DNA of 23,256 nt, taken from NCBI RefSeq assembly GCF_008831285.2, contig NW_022204773.1:1-23256 (forward strand). The letters are read 5' to 3'. This DNA is from Nymphaea colorata. Taxonomy: Eukaryota > Streptophyta > Magnoliopsida > Nymphaeales > Nymphaeaceae. This document shows, piece by piece, positions 9,456 to 20,360 of this stretch (position 1 is its first letter; every line of letters starts with the position of its first letter). Position numbers and translations under genes: made by a program. Below the pieces are notes generated by a model. The model was not told the origin of the DNA. It ran no database searches and saw only the letters and a program-made list of their open reading frames with translations.

Positions 9456-10777
9456 GCCAGTGAAAAGTTTTATTTAGAATTGAACAAATGGCAGCCCATT
9501 GGTACCAAAGCACATTACTTGAGTTCATTTATGGGGATGACGGCATGAGATCCAGAGATGACACAACTACACTATTTTGGTTGGAAAATATTGCCAGATT
9601 CTTACTAAGACAATGTTTGGCAGCATGTTAAGGTAAAATAAGAGTTCAATTATTTGAAAATGTACTCAAATTTTAGATGTTACTAACATAGCACTATTGT
9701 ACAGATCATTTGTTGGATGTAGACAAGTATGACACTGAAAGTACGTAGTACATGATCGATCAATTGCTAAAACCTTGGGTGATAAAGACTTACTTAAAAA
9801 TGTAGAGAAATGGGATATCTAAGATATGAAAAAATATATAAAAATTACAAAAACATTGATAGAACATTTAAGCCATTGTCCAAGTGACATTCCTGCAAAT
9901 CAATGGGCGACCTTAATGTGCCATTTTGATCCTCATAGTTCAAAGGTTGGCACATGCTATATTGAATTTTTTAAAAAATAATTGTGTATATGTTGTAAAT
10001 CTAGTGATTGTCATTGCAGGCACGGAGTGTGAAATTACTATCAGTCGTTCAAAGCAAAAGTTCCCTCATACAATGGGGACAATGAGTTTTGCTTGTTTTT
10101 GTGTTGGAAAAGTGAGTAATGGACAATGAAGTTATCTTTCTAAAGTTTTTTAAATTTATTATCATCTAGTTTAATAAAAAATCTTCTTGCATTTAGTCAT
10201 TTATCGTAGTAAATGAATTAGTGTTACGTTTTTGTTGTACAGGTGAAAGAGGGTGAGAGTGAACCGTCATAGGCTGACATTTTTTGTGATGACTCATACA
10301 AGCAAGAAACAAGATTATCATAATGCAGAAACGAGTAAAATACTTGTAAGTTCTTGAAATTGTTGTTTGTGTTGTTTGTTAATTCCAAACTAATGCATAC
10401 ACATGCAAACACCATTTTTATAGGGTAGGATTGTGGAAAAAATTTCAGCATTTCCAATGGGTTCAGGGATGATGCCTCTCAAGATAATACTCTTATCAAA
10501 AAGTTTGAGAAATGAAAATGATGGTCATGTACAAATAGATGACTTAAGGGATTCATTCATCAGATTTTGTTTGGTCCAGCTCCAACATGATCTGAACTAG
10601 TTAAAAAAAAATGCAATGTTAACTGCAGAAGTAAATGCATTAAAGCAAACGTTGACATCAATAGACTCTCAACTCGATAAAATGAATAATTTGGCTGGTC
10701 AAGTTGGAAGAATGAATGAGTTGCATGCTCGGTTTATTTCATGGATAGACATGTCCAGCAACCTCCTTTGGTGGTGA
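9456..10777 (+). pseudogene. Plant transposase (Ptta/En/Spm, Transposase_24) pseudogene with five exons
   Basis: This is a remnant of the protein family encoded by plant CACTA (En/Spm) transposons and their domesticated copies. Five exons are supported by splice sites and family motifs. Exon 1 (9456-9632): NKWQPIG, LSSFMG, HYFGWKILPDSY, DNVWQHVK. Exon 2 (9705-9945): AKTLGDKDLLKN and PSDIPANQWATLM. Exon 3 (10020-10111): SRSKQKFPHTMGTMSFA, the family's R.K....HT.G..SFA block. Exon 4 (10243-10345): EPS, stop, ADIF, then in a shifted frame VMTHTSKK. Exon 5 (10424-10777): VEKI, and in another frame LFGPAPT, stop, SELV, then a coiled-coil-like tail with LDKMNNLAGQVGRMNEL. Introns are 72, 74, 131 and 78 bp with GT-AG ends. 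At least five in-frame stops and frameshifts make it non-functional. No CACTA terminal repeats were found. Confidence 0.88.
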
Positions 10778-12184
10778 CATGTAACGTGGTATTTATGTTT
10801 TGTAATTTACATATGTCATGTTTTCTAATGTTCTTTTAATATTAATTAAATTATTTATCTTTTTTGTCCTGGCAGTTGCATCATCAACACAATGGGCTTT
10901 GAAGCACCAAGATACATGGTGCATCAAGTTTCATTTTTTTTTCATATGTTGCAAATCATGAAGGAAATTTTTTGATACACAAGTATAAATAGATGAATGA
11001 TAAACTTTCATAGCAGTTTTCATTAATCTTTCATATTAATACTTTTGTTTCTTTGGATGAACATGTACAGAAATAGTTTAACTCATATTCTTTTGAACTC
11101 ATGCGAACTCTTGAAGCACTTATGACTGAATGGATAGTAGTTTGTGTGTTTGTGAATCTGTTGTTATAACTAAAAGAACTTCAAAACCTTAAATGCTCTC
11201 TTCACTTTGGCTATGACCACATGCACATGAAGCAAGTGTCCCTTATGCTAGAGGTATTTGATGATTTTTAAGAATTTGTGTTTCAATTTCTACTCTCTTT
11301 TTTTAGTGACAGTACCATATTGCTACCTCTACACATTTGGTAAAGTTAAATCTTCTTCCAACCTTCAGTTGAAATGGTTTATAGTTCAATATTTTCGTTG
11401 TGTATGCTTATTGCCAGAACATCAAAGGTAAGAGCAGACTTCTTTGGTGAACCAAAAAAGTGGTGTCTGTTTTGCACTAGGTACTGAGTTAAACTATACA
11501 ATCTAAGATCAACGTACACAAGGAGTTCATTGCTGCTTTTCAGAATAATCTGTTTTGTTTAAGCTTGTTGGTATTTGTGTTGATTAACATGGAAAATTTA
11601 TTGGTCTGGCTCTAGACGAGAATTGGAAGAATGAATTCCGCTAACATCATGTCTTGAAACACATTCTTAGATTATGCCCTAGATTTTTTGGGTTATGCAG
11701 ACCCCTACAGATTTGACTTATCTTTGTTTTTTGGGTTATGCAGACCCCTACAGATTATGCCCTAAAATTTTTTATTTTTAAACTTGCCATTCTAGTTGCT
11801 GTACCTAGAACTGGAAGTGGGAAGTAGAAGAAGAATCAGAATTGAAGTTAGTGCTATGTGGATCCTGGTATAGCTAGGGTTTTGCATACATTATGCTGAT
11901 GGAGGCCAGTAAGAATATGCATTTACCTGCATAGCCAGATCTGCAAACAATATGTAGATGGAGCACATATTTTTATGTAGATGAATTTATCTAGACATGA
12001 TGTTGATCTAAAGAAACTTAATGCTGAATGTATTTCTGTTACTAATAATTTACATTTTTCCAAAAGAAAAAATTGCAGCAGATTTCAGTATTGTAAGTAT
12101 TCTTGCAATTATTGTGATGCCAAACCAAGATTATTGAATACCTTAAAGTTGCTGAATGAATTTCTATCTTGATGGTTATATCAG
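10778..12184. other. Stretch without recognisable gene
   Basis: AT-rich sequence following the transposase pseudogene. Only a short tandem repeat (11684-11756) stands out. The 63-residue open frame at 11981-12172 has no recognisable motif. Confidence 0.5.
11684..11756. repeat. 43-bp-offset direct repeat
   Basis: TTTTTTGGGTTATGCAGACC followed by CCTACAGATT occurs at 11684-11713 and again, identical, at 11727-11756. ATTATGCCCTA also flanks both outer sides, suggesting a local duplication. The identical copies point to a fairly recent event. Confidence 0.9.
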
Positions 12185-13083
12185 GCAAAATATACTTTGA
12201 GTTCGGCATTGGCACTATTTAAGCATACCAACTCAATGCTATGTATCATGACCTTGGCAACTGTCCACAAGCAGTTTGCTTATGTAAGTGTCTGGTCTAA
12301 GATCATTTTCACATGTAGCAAAGAACTACATCATGGAGCTTTCATTTGGAGGAGAGCTCAGGAGAATGAGGTGGATAAAGCAATCCTCGTGATACCCAAG
12401 GTAAGTCAAGTCTGTTGAGCTTGAGAATGGAAAGCTCTGATTTATTTTAAACTTAGATAAATGGCTTTGAACGTCCCAAGGAGTTGGTCCTTACAATGTT
12501 TTAATTGCATCTGTTAGCCGATATTGTTATTGATAAATTTTGTCATTGGCATAGCCATGAGATATTTTCTCTCCCTTGGAGAAAGTTTGTAGAATCTTAG
12601 AGGTGCTGAAGGTAACATGTGAACTATACAAACCATGGCTTCTACTGAACAAGGGAATCTCTGGAGACATGATCACCCTTCTGAAGGAATGTTCCTCAAA
12701 GTGGAATCAGTCTGGACTGAAAGAAGCAGTTACTACAATTTGGTGTCCCAGTTTTGAAGATGAAGAGAATAAAAAAGTGTTGTTGGAATCCATTGAATCT
12801 CTTCACTATGTAGATCTTGTTTTTGTTCAAAATTCTATGTTCAGAAAGCCACATCATCGATGTCATCTTTCTTTGCTGCCATTGAATTGTTTACATGGTA
12901 GTCATACAAACCAATTGCTACTTAAAATTTTGGATTACATGTCATGCACAAGCTTAGTCATTGTGGTTTCTCTTGTTCAGGTATGAAATCGGCTTTATGA
13001 AATGGGCAGCAAATTATTTTTGAAGATAGTGAACTTGTGGGCGAATTTGATCTTACCTAAAATGTCCTCAGTTGCCTCAAATT
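12185..13083 (+). pseudogene. Unrecognised exon-like cluster, possible gene fragment
   Basis: Several pieces have coding character and splice-like borders. Piece 1 (12185-12280) follows GGTTATATCAG and ends TTTGCTTAT|GTAAGT; it reads LSSALALFKHTN and TVHKQFAY. Piece 2 (about 12323-12401) follows CACATGTAG and ends ATACCCAAG|GTAAGT; it reads FIWRRAQENEVDKAI. A 142-codon open stretch (12561-12986, without a preceding ATG) reads ILEVLKVTCELYKP and KVLLESIESLHYVDLVF, and continues in the same frame after one stop with LFLKIVNLWANLILPKM. I do not recognise the protein. The pieces may be consecutive exons of a host gene, intact or decayed, or remains of a transposon-captured gene; phase between pieces 1 and 2 does not fit cleanly. 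Annotated as a possible fragment only. Confidence 0.4.
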
Positions 13084-14313
13084 CGTCTTGGCAGTAAGTG
13101 TTGAATTATAACAAAATTCCAACATCACTTTCATTGGTTTGTCTTTCATTATCCTCTACAACATCTGCTTCAAAGAGCTGCAGAAGTTATCTTTCAAGCT
13201 ACTGTCTTGGCAGTGTCAGTGACTGCTCAACACCTTTCTATCTCTATTTTCCCCGATCCTATCACATATTCATTTCTTGGTTTCTTTATACTAGGGTATC
13301 ATTTTTTTTCATCCACATTTTTTTGTGTTACCTGCTTCTACAAATTTTCATGCTTCTGAGGTTTCGATTTAACCTTTTAAGTGCCTTGTGAGGCAATTTA
13401 TGCTTTCATCTTAGTTTAGGGTTCAAGAAGTCAACTACAACAAAATAGCATAGCTTTGGCATTAAGATATGTCAGCTCTAGTATGCACCAATTCAACAAG
13501 GTTGTTGTGGAGTGCCTAGTCCTACAGGTGAGGGGTGCCTATTAGCCCTTTGCCATAGCCTTCAAAAGCACCATAGCTTGAGCGGATTGGTGCTTTTTGA
13601 TCGTTTGGTCCAGTGTAACATCTCTAGTGTTTAATGGCCTAGCACCTCAAGCCTCTACAACAATTGTTAAGGTTGTGTAGTGCCAATGCCAAGAGCTTTG
13701 GTGCTCCATTGTTGAGTGTCAGAGAACAATGAAATTTTTCTGTGCAAAACCAAGTGAAAGCCATTTCACGTGACCCCTGAAGCTCTCATGTCTGCCTAGT
13801 GAAGCCTAATCCTTTCAATGTCTTGGCCCCTCAACCCTCTGGTCTCTCTAATGACCTGACCCCATTGGTCATTTCTCTTTCACTCTCTCCTATTTTTCTT
13901 ATTGTTTTTGGTTCGGGATCTTTTATGTATGCCATTTAATTTGGATTTCGTGTGTATTTTGGAAGTTGGGTGTTTGTATAACTCATTCTAGCTAGTTTAT
14001 TTTGGATGATCATGTTTTTCTGCTTGGGAGTTATTTATTAATGGGAGAGCATACAAATTTGTCAATGCAAGTTCTCAGTTGATGGGGAAAGAGATAAAGA
14101 ATTAGGGTTAGCATACCCCAACACATAGAATGCATTGATTCGTTCATTGTTGATCCAAAGTAACAAGAAGAATTTCTTCCCTTTTTGTTTTCTATTCTTT
14201 TATTCTCTACTAATACGGTGATGATATGACAACATTTATTCACCTTGGCTTTTTATATTTCAATAGTTTAGTGTATAAATAGGATCTTTTGGGGACCAAA
14301 AATGTTGTCTGTT
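13084..14313. other. Stretch without recognisable gene
   Basis: No supported gene. The part from about 13480 to 13870 is somewhat GC-richer, with short repeated phrases such as AAGGTTGT.GTGGAGTGCC. A TATAAATAGG motif at about 14274 just upstream of the TRIM could be a promoter element of an older LTR, but no LTR ends are visible. Confidence 0.4.
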
Positions 14314-14318
14314 GTAAA

Positions 14319-14507
14319 TGTAACACCCCAGAAATTTAGTCACATACTGAAGATTGTAAGGGATTTTTAAGGGCTTATAAATGGAGGTCATTAATGAGAT
14401 GATTGTCCTAGTTTCTAGCCTTTTTTGGGTTGGAACTGAAACTGCTAGGGGCGGGTTGGGATCCGCCGAACCAGGGCCCGAGCCCAGTAGTGGGTTGGGG
14501 TGTCACA
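14319..14507 (+). repeat. TRIM 5' LTR
   Basis: Begins TGTAACACCCCAG and ends GGGGTGTCACA, the expected TG...CA termini. A TATAAAT motif lies at 14376-14382. It shares TTATAAATGGAGGTCATTAA and following sequence with the 3' LTR and has an extra GC-rich segment (about 11 bp net) near its end. Confidence 0.93.
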
Positions 14508-14508
14508 G

Positions 14509-14520
14509 TGGTATCAGAGC
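14509..14520 (+). promoter_or_regulatory. TRIM primer-binding site (initiator Met-tRNA)
   Basis: TGGTATCAGAGC, the standard plant primer-binding site complementary to the 3' end of initiator methionine tRNA, placed one base after the 5' LTR. Confidence 0.95.
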
Positions 14521-14572
14521 AGTTTTCAACACTCGAACCCTAGGGTCCCACATGCACGGACGCATGTGCCTT

Positions 14573-14586
14573 AAGGGGGGTGGGAT
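14573..14586 (+). promoter_or_regulatory. TRIM polypurine tract
   Basis: AAGGGGGGTGGGAT directly precedes the TG start of the second LTR, the position expected for plus-strand priming. Confidence 0.88.
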
Positions 14587-14764
14587 TGTAAACACCCCAG
14601 AAATTTAGTCCTGTATTGAAGATAGTGAGGGATCTTTAAGGCCTTATAAATGGAGGTCATTAATGAGATGATTGTTTTGGTTCCTAACCTTTTTAGGGTT
14701 GGAACCGAAACTGCTAGGAGGCAGGTTGGGATTCACCGAACCAGGAGTGAGTCGGGTTGTTATA
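14587..14764 (+). repeat. TRIM 3' LTR
   Basis: Begins TGTAAACACCCCAG and ends GGTTGTTATA. Its end has TTATA where the 5' LTR has TCACA, i.e. two C-to-T changes that destroy the terminal CA. A TATAAAT motif is conserved at 14645-14651. Confidence 0.93.
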
Positions 14765-14769
14765 GTAAA

Positions 14770-15866
14770 AGCTTCACATTTTGTAGGCTCTTTTTTTTTT
14801 TTGAGAAAGATGTAAAGACAACCAATTGTAGTTTTTTATCATGCTGACCACATTCCAAAACATTTATTATCTGAAATCCAAACTACATTGTGTATAAAAG
14901 TGCCCTTTTGTTTAAATCTTATGTTTTCATGCCATACTTTGTGTTTTCTTTTGTGTGTTTATCCACATTCATGTCATCTGCTCTACGTTTGTAATGCTTG
15001 AGTGCTGAGCAAATGGTTTACTCAAACAAAGATTCCCATTTTTTCCTTTTGTTCAATAACATGTTTTTTCTTTTCCCTCTGCTCTCACTTTCATCCAAGA
15101 TTTTGGAGCATTTTCTTACTTCTGGTTTGTGAATTTTAGCATTGATCATCTAGCTTAAATTAGTGCCATCCACAGTTGCCACAACTAAGGATTTATTACT
15201 TCCTAATGTGAAATGATAAAATTTTTGTAAAATTGCTTTCCTTTGTGGTATTTGAAATTTCAAATGCAATAAATGATTCTAGGACAGCTGGCCTATACTC
15301 TAGCCTGCTGAATTTTGGTTTTAAAGAAAGTTCTCACTTGGTTGATTATCTAGGAAAAGGAGATTACCTGATCCTTTTTGCAAGGAAATTCTATTGGCAG
15401 TAGAAGGCAGTTGTAGTAGTGATGGAAGCAAGGGACCTTAGTTGGTTAGTTGGTGATTATGCTTGCAACTACTTTAGTCATGGTAATGTTTTGAAAATAG
15501 GTATAGATAATTTTATAAATGCATGAAATTGTGGTGGGCTTTAGATGTTTGAGAATGAAGAGTTGTGAAGTGTGTACGTTCCTCTTACTAATTGGAGATA
15601 AAGAAAAAATATACATTTCAAAACATTATGATGTTGTGAAAAAATGACACAATCTAGCAAAGGCCTAGATATCCGCTATGTGCACAATTTCAGGAGGAAG
15701 TTGGAAGCATATGTGTTATATAAGGAGGTGGTCACCTCCTCTTTGTTGTTGTAGAATGAGATTTGTGTAAACATAATAATAGGATGTTGATTCAAATGGT
15801 GTTGAATGAAATAAAAAAAAATGTGTGGAGACTCTCTGACTTCTTTTGTCCAATGAAAATTCATGA
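14770..15866. other. Stretch without recognisable gene
   Basis: T-rich, AT-rich DNA with no supported gene or element on either strand. Confidence 0.5.
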
Positions 15867-15995
15867 TTTCTTACTTAAATGCATGACATATATATAAAGA
15901 AAAGTTATGAAGGATGTTCATTAAAACAAGTGAGCAAAGGTGACATTTCTAGACACATTTCAATGTTTTCTTACTTAAATGCATGACATATATAT
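15867..15995. repeat. 29-bp direct repeat, 100-bp offset
   Basis: TTTCTTACTTAAATGCATGA followed by CATATATAT is identical at 15867-15895 and 15967-15995. The intervening 71 bp is not repeated. Confidence 0.9.
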
Positions 15996-17694
15996 GAATC
16001 CACTCTTCAGAATCATATTGGTTGATTTTCTCTATTATTATCTGATAATAGCTAGCAGGGAAATAACTAATTTCCAAGGGAAGCCTCTCCCATCTCGCGA
16101 GGTCTTACGAGTCAGTTATGGGACAATACTCATACAAGGGAAGAAAAGCCAACCAAAGGTCTCTTACCCTTCTTTCCTCAATAGCTCAACCTCTGGTGGA
16201 ATGTGTAGATAACCATTGTCCATCTTCAAGAACCCACCTCAAGGCAAGACATCTTCATATCACTTATGCCATAGTTATTAGCTAAAAAGGTTTGTTACAC
16301 TATGGCTGTTTTGATATCAATTCTCCACTTTTACAGCCCACTATAGTTACAAATATAATGTAGGATTTAGCTACTCAGACTGCATCAAGACTTTTTAGAA
16401 GAAAGGGAAAAGGGTTTGAAACCTGCTGCATGAGGACAAAATTATCTTGAAAAAATATCATGTGGGTCTATAAAAAATATAACACCACAAAGTACGAAGC
16501 TACTAATATATGCTTAACACTTAATTGCATTTATATAGTTTAATTTAATCCAAGTGATAAATGAGAAGCTTCATCAGTACTCTTGTATGTAAGATTGCTA
16601 AGAGGGTAATTGCTTTTCTGCAGCCCTGATTTACCTTTAGTTTCAAACATGTCCATTGTATGACAAGTTGCGCTATGGCGAGGCAGGAAGCTTCACGGTT
16701 AAGTGTTGTTGCTCGTAACTACTTATTGCTGCTGATGCAATGGGTGAACATTTGTACATGTTTCCATTTTTACTAACTCTTTGATAGTGAGCATCATACA
16801 CAAAGTAGTTGTCCTAATTTTTACCATTCACATAATTTGTTGAGAAGGACAAGGAAGCCGATGTGTGGGATGGTGGCATTTTTATGGCTCAGTGCATCTC
16901 CAGTACCGGTGTCTTCTTTTGAAGCCATTATGACCTCCATGACTTGCAGCTTCTACAGAATTAACAGCTTATCAGCTGACACCACCACTTTGGTATTTTA
17001 GGCTCAAACCATGGCATCTAGTAGCATTGCATTAAAAATCTTGTATCATTTAATGTTTACAGTTTAAGGAGGTTGTAAAGTTTTACAATCTGTGGAAAAT
17101 GGAGGTTCGCAAACATTATTTGTAGAAGAATGTAAAGTCTTACCATGGTTACAAGTGCTATACCAGAAATGCTATTGACTTGTTGCTCTAAATACTAGCA
17201 CTTTAGGGGATGCCATATAACTTTTTTTTTCTGGCACTATTTTTAGCACAAAGACTATGCTGCCATAGAAAAAAAGCAGTGGTGGTTAAATATCTGGTGC
17301 TCATGGTGACACTAAGATAGTACAAGAGCCGATGTATACTGGCACACACCAAAGCTGAAAAGCATTTTTTATAGAGAGTTAAGCAAAAATTAGTTGGAAT
17401 TCTCATGTAATTTTGGACCAAAGAATTGTTTAATTCAAATGCAAAGTGGCTTATCTAGCTTTGACGTTTTCAACTTAACACGTTTTTCATGGGGGAGTAT
17501 ATTATGTTTGTAAAGAATGTGGATTTATTACTACACCCATGTGGACCTTAATCCAGAGTGTCCTAGATTATAACCATAACATACAAAATTTTGAGGAACT
17601 ATTGCTTCAAAACTGCATATAAAAATGTACTGCATTATTCTAGTGAATCCCTTTGACTAATGACATCACATGTCCATATTTTTGTTAAAAAGAC
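15996..17694. other. Stretch without firm gene
   Basis: Two short exon-like pieces appear. Near 16620-16700, TTTCTGCAG is followed by a piece reading YDKLRYGEAGSFT up to a GTTAAG. Near 16843-16920 a piece reads EKDKEADVWDGGIFMAQC and ends in a stop. Neither is recognised. The segment 17150-17320 has repeated GCACT/AGCAC motifs that weakly resemble transposon subterminal repeats. Confidence 0.3.
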
Positions 17695-18428
17695 TTAGGG
17701 CCTGTTTGTATTGATACCCCAAAACCTAGTTTTGTGGGTGTTTGGATGACATAATACAAGGTTTCTTGCAAACCCTGTTTTCAGAAAATGCTGTTTTGAC
17801 ATGGCGATGGAAAACCAGGACTGCCCCAGGTTTTTCATCCAAAACTGAGTATGTGGTAACTAGTGATGATATTTTAAGAGCAAGAAAGAGATTAATGCAT
17901 GTGTATATTTTAAAGGCAAAGTTGAACAGTTGCTGAACAAGGTGAACAACAAAAATTAAGGTTTGTTTGAGGTTTGATGGTTTGCTTTTTATCTTGCATG
18001 CAGGGAATTATTGGAATCTGGTTCATATCTTGTGGGAACACCAGCCTAAAGGATATTAAGTATCTGCATGAATGTTACATTTCTAGTTGTGATATATTGT
18101 GATATGATAAAATACTCTTTGGTGGTATAATTTAGTAATGTTGATTAAGATGGGCTGAGATGATCAGTTATTCAATTAACTACTAAAATAGGATTGCTTT
18201 TTCTTTATCCACCTGAGGTTTCTAAACACTGTTTAACTAATAGGCACACATACAAAAACACTAACTCATACTGGAACTGTGTATAACTTTTAGCATGACA
18301 CAGTGTAAGGGTGCCCAATTTGTTAAGATGTAGCACTGGAAAATTATATCTTAGAATGTTCTTTTCCTTTTATTTGAATAATATATATATAGTATAATAT
18401 ATATATATATATTATAATAATATATATA

Positions 18429-18469
<41 letters not shown>

Positions 18470-18654
18470 CATAACTGTATTTAGTATTCAACTAAACTTG
18501 TTTTTTTCTTTTATGACAAAAACCAGATTATGAAATTGAAAAGCTGGCTTTTGCCTTGTCATCCAAACATGCAAACCAGGTTTTGGAAAACTCATTAAAA
18601 AACCAAGTTTTGTAAAAACCCAGTTTTTGAGGGTGTCATCCAAATGACCCATTA
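17695..18654. mobile_element. Tourist-like (PIF/Harbinger) MITE with TTA target duplication
   Basis: The left end is TTA|GGGCCTGTTTGTATTGATAC. The right end, read in reverse complement, is TGGGTCATTTGGATGACACC next to TTA. These ends align as imperfect terminal inverted repeats (GGGYC...TTTG.AT.GA.ACCC), and the TTA target duplication is the one used by PIF/Harbinger elements. Inner copies of CCAGGTTTT/AAAACCAGG and TTGGATGACA extend the inverted-repeat character about 100 bp inward on both sides. The 954-bp length is long for a MITE, partly because of an internal AT microsatellite. No transposase was recognised. Confidence 0.8.
18379..18476. repeat. AT microsatellite inside the MITE
   Basis: About 98 bp of nearly pure AT/TA dinucleotides with a few TATAATA interruptions; it can fold back on itself. 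Confidence 0.95.
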
Positions 18655-18830
18655 GGAGTTGCTTTTGTCTAGATGGCTTAACTCATTGGAGTTTGCCCAT
18701 ATTTATTCATTACATTCTCAGACTTGTTTTTTAAATATCTTGCTGGAAGCCTGAAGGCGATGTTAAACCATTTCTCTAGAATTGTACCTTGAAAGATTAG
18801 TACACTATTGCCTTAACATCAGACATTTTT

Positions 18831-19056
18831 GCTCTACTTTTTCAACATTAAGAAAACAATTATCAAACCTTTAAGGGGTCATTGTCTATTTGTTACCTCA
18901 TACCATGCAGACATAGAAACAAAGGCAGATGGTATAATTCTTGTTCTTGCTCTACTACTTCACCATTAAGAAAACAATTATCAAACACTTTAAGAGGTTG
19001 TCATTGTCTATTTGTTACCTCATAACCATGCATACATAGAAGCAAAAGCAGATGGT
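18831..19056. repeat. Two-copy tandem repeat, 118-bp period
   Basis: Copy 1 (18831-18932) and copy 2 (18949-19056) share GCTCTACT, ATTAAGAAAACAATTATCAA, TCATTGTCTATTTGTTACCT and AAAGGCAGATGGT-like ends, with small indels. No coding content. Confidence 0.92.
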
Positions 19057-20298
19057 TACTCTTTTAATGTTAGTTTATGCCCCTAGAGACGGCACAAATG
19101 AGAAGCTAGACATGACTCATGAGATTTCTTCTGCAACATTAATTTGATAGTTTGGAATAGTACACTTTATTTCATGCCAATATTCATGGCCATGCATTTT
19201 AAAGCTAAGACATATAAAAATCTTGCTTATATTACATGTTATTTTAGAAATTGATTTTTTATATAACTGTCTCTTGCAGTAAATGGATCTTCATATGTAC
19301 TAGTTCAAAGTTGCTTCTCTCTTGTGAGCTAGTACTCATGCCTAAATCTATTAACGTTAGTAGATGTCAGATATTGAAAGAACCTAATGTGACACACTGA
19401 CTAGTAGAACTCTACTTTGTCTTTCGGTAGAAAGTAGGAAAATTCACTAGTCACCTAGCGAAGTGTGTAATGCAAAAGTGTGCATCTTCGCTGGTTCTTT
19501 TCAAGTTTATATGATGCCCACAAGTTTGGCTGGTGTGCATTACAAAGTTTTATTTTCTTTTGTGCATGCCTAAGACGGTTGGATGTGTTGTGGGTGACAT
19601 AGATTATCAAGGCTCTTTAATTTTCATTTACATATTTACTTTGAGGTCCACATAGTTGTTTGCTATTATGTTCTTATTAGGGTTTTCCACTGTTTACATA
19701 GTTTTGAAGTATGCTGGTTGGAATTTACATGCTGAATTCTATCTGGTTTAGTAAATTTAAGGCCATTATCAAGAAAGCATGGAGCTGGATGGTATAGCCC
19801 ATTTGCAATAGCCAAATCTAGTTCTTTGTTGTTTAGTCTCTATTCCTAGACTCGTGTGCCAATCCAAATTTTGTTGATGTATTAATGCAAAACCAGAAAA
19901 TTCTTAAAAGATTTGCATCAATTGGAGATGAACGAGATCTTTAGAACTGATACTAATCTACAAAATATAGATGAATGATTGATTACATTGTGCAATTTGT
20001 GAACAATATGTAGAATATATATTGCCAATTAACTTCAAATTTATTTGAATTTCTTTTTTCATATTCTCAGAAAATTACTGTGCTATTGTAATATTGGATT
20101 CTCGTTATCTTGAAATTGGTTAGATACCAAAAATTGTTATTTGTTGTAATTTCTTTTCATTCGGTTGAAGTAGAAGAAAGAGAGAAAGGGATTTGTGGCC
20201 GGTAGGTTAAGAAGTGGTGCTCTCCATTATAGTTTTGCTTGTGTTTATACTCGAAATAAAGTTTATTTGAACTCAAAATTGCCTTCCAATTCTATAGC
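19057..20298. other. Stretch without recognisable gene
   Basis: AT-rich sequence with no supported gene or element. Confidence 0.5.
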
Positions 20299-20360
20299 TT
20301 TGTGGGACTGTTCTGCCTTCAAAGCCTGAGGATTTGTGGGATTGTTCTGCTTTCAAAACC
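20299..20360. repeat. 34-bp tandem repeat, two copies
   Basis: TTTGTGGGACTGTTCTGCCT at 20299 recurs as TTTGTGGGATTGTTCTGCTT at 20333, each followed by TCAAA.CCT. Confidence 0.88.

Larger units (their letters stand above)
14314..14769 (+). mobile_element. TRIM (terminal-repeat retrotransposon in miniature), complete with target duplication
   Basis: The element is 446 bp (14319-14764), flanked by a perfect 5-bp target duplication GTAAA at 14314-14318 and 14765-14769. It has two LTRs (189 and 178 bp), a primer-binding site TGGTATCAGAGC one base after the first LTR, a 79-bp non-coding interior and a polypurine tract before the second LTR. No proteins are encoded, so it must have been mobilised in trans. 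Its LTR start TGTAACACCCC resembles the start of the LTR at 22424, which is of Ty3/gypsy type; a relationship is possible but unproven. The LTRs differ at many sites, so the insertion is not recent. Confidence 0.95.

Noticed and set aside
14381-14847. Two open frames that both begin MEVINEMIVLV
   Set aside because: They are translations of the two TRIM LTRs and not genes.
17150-17320. GCTATACCAGAAAT with nearby AGCAC/GCACT motifs, resembling a CACTA terminus
   Set aside because: The first base of the CACTA signature is missing, no matching opposite end was found, and the orientation does not pair with the transposase pseudogene.
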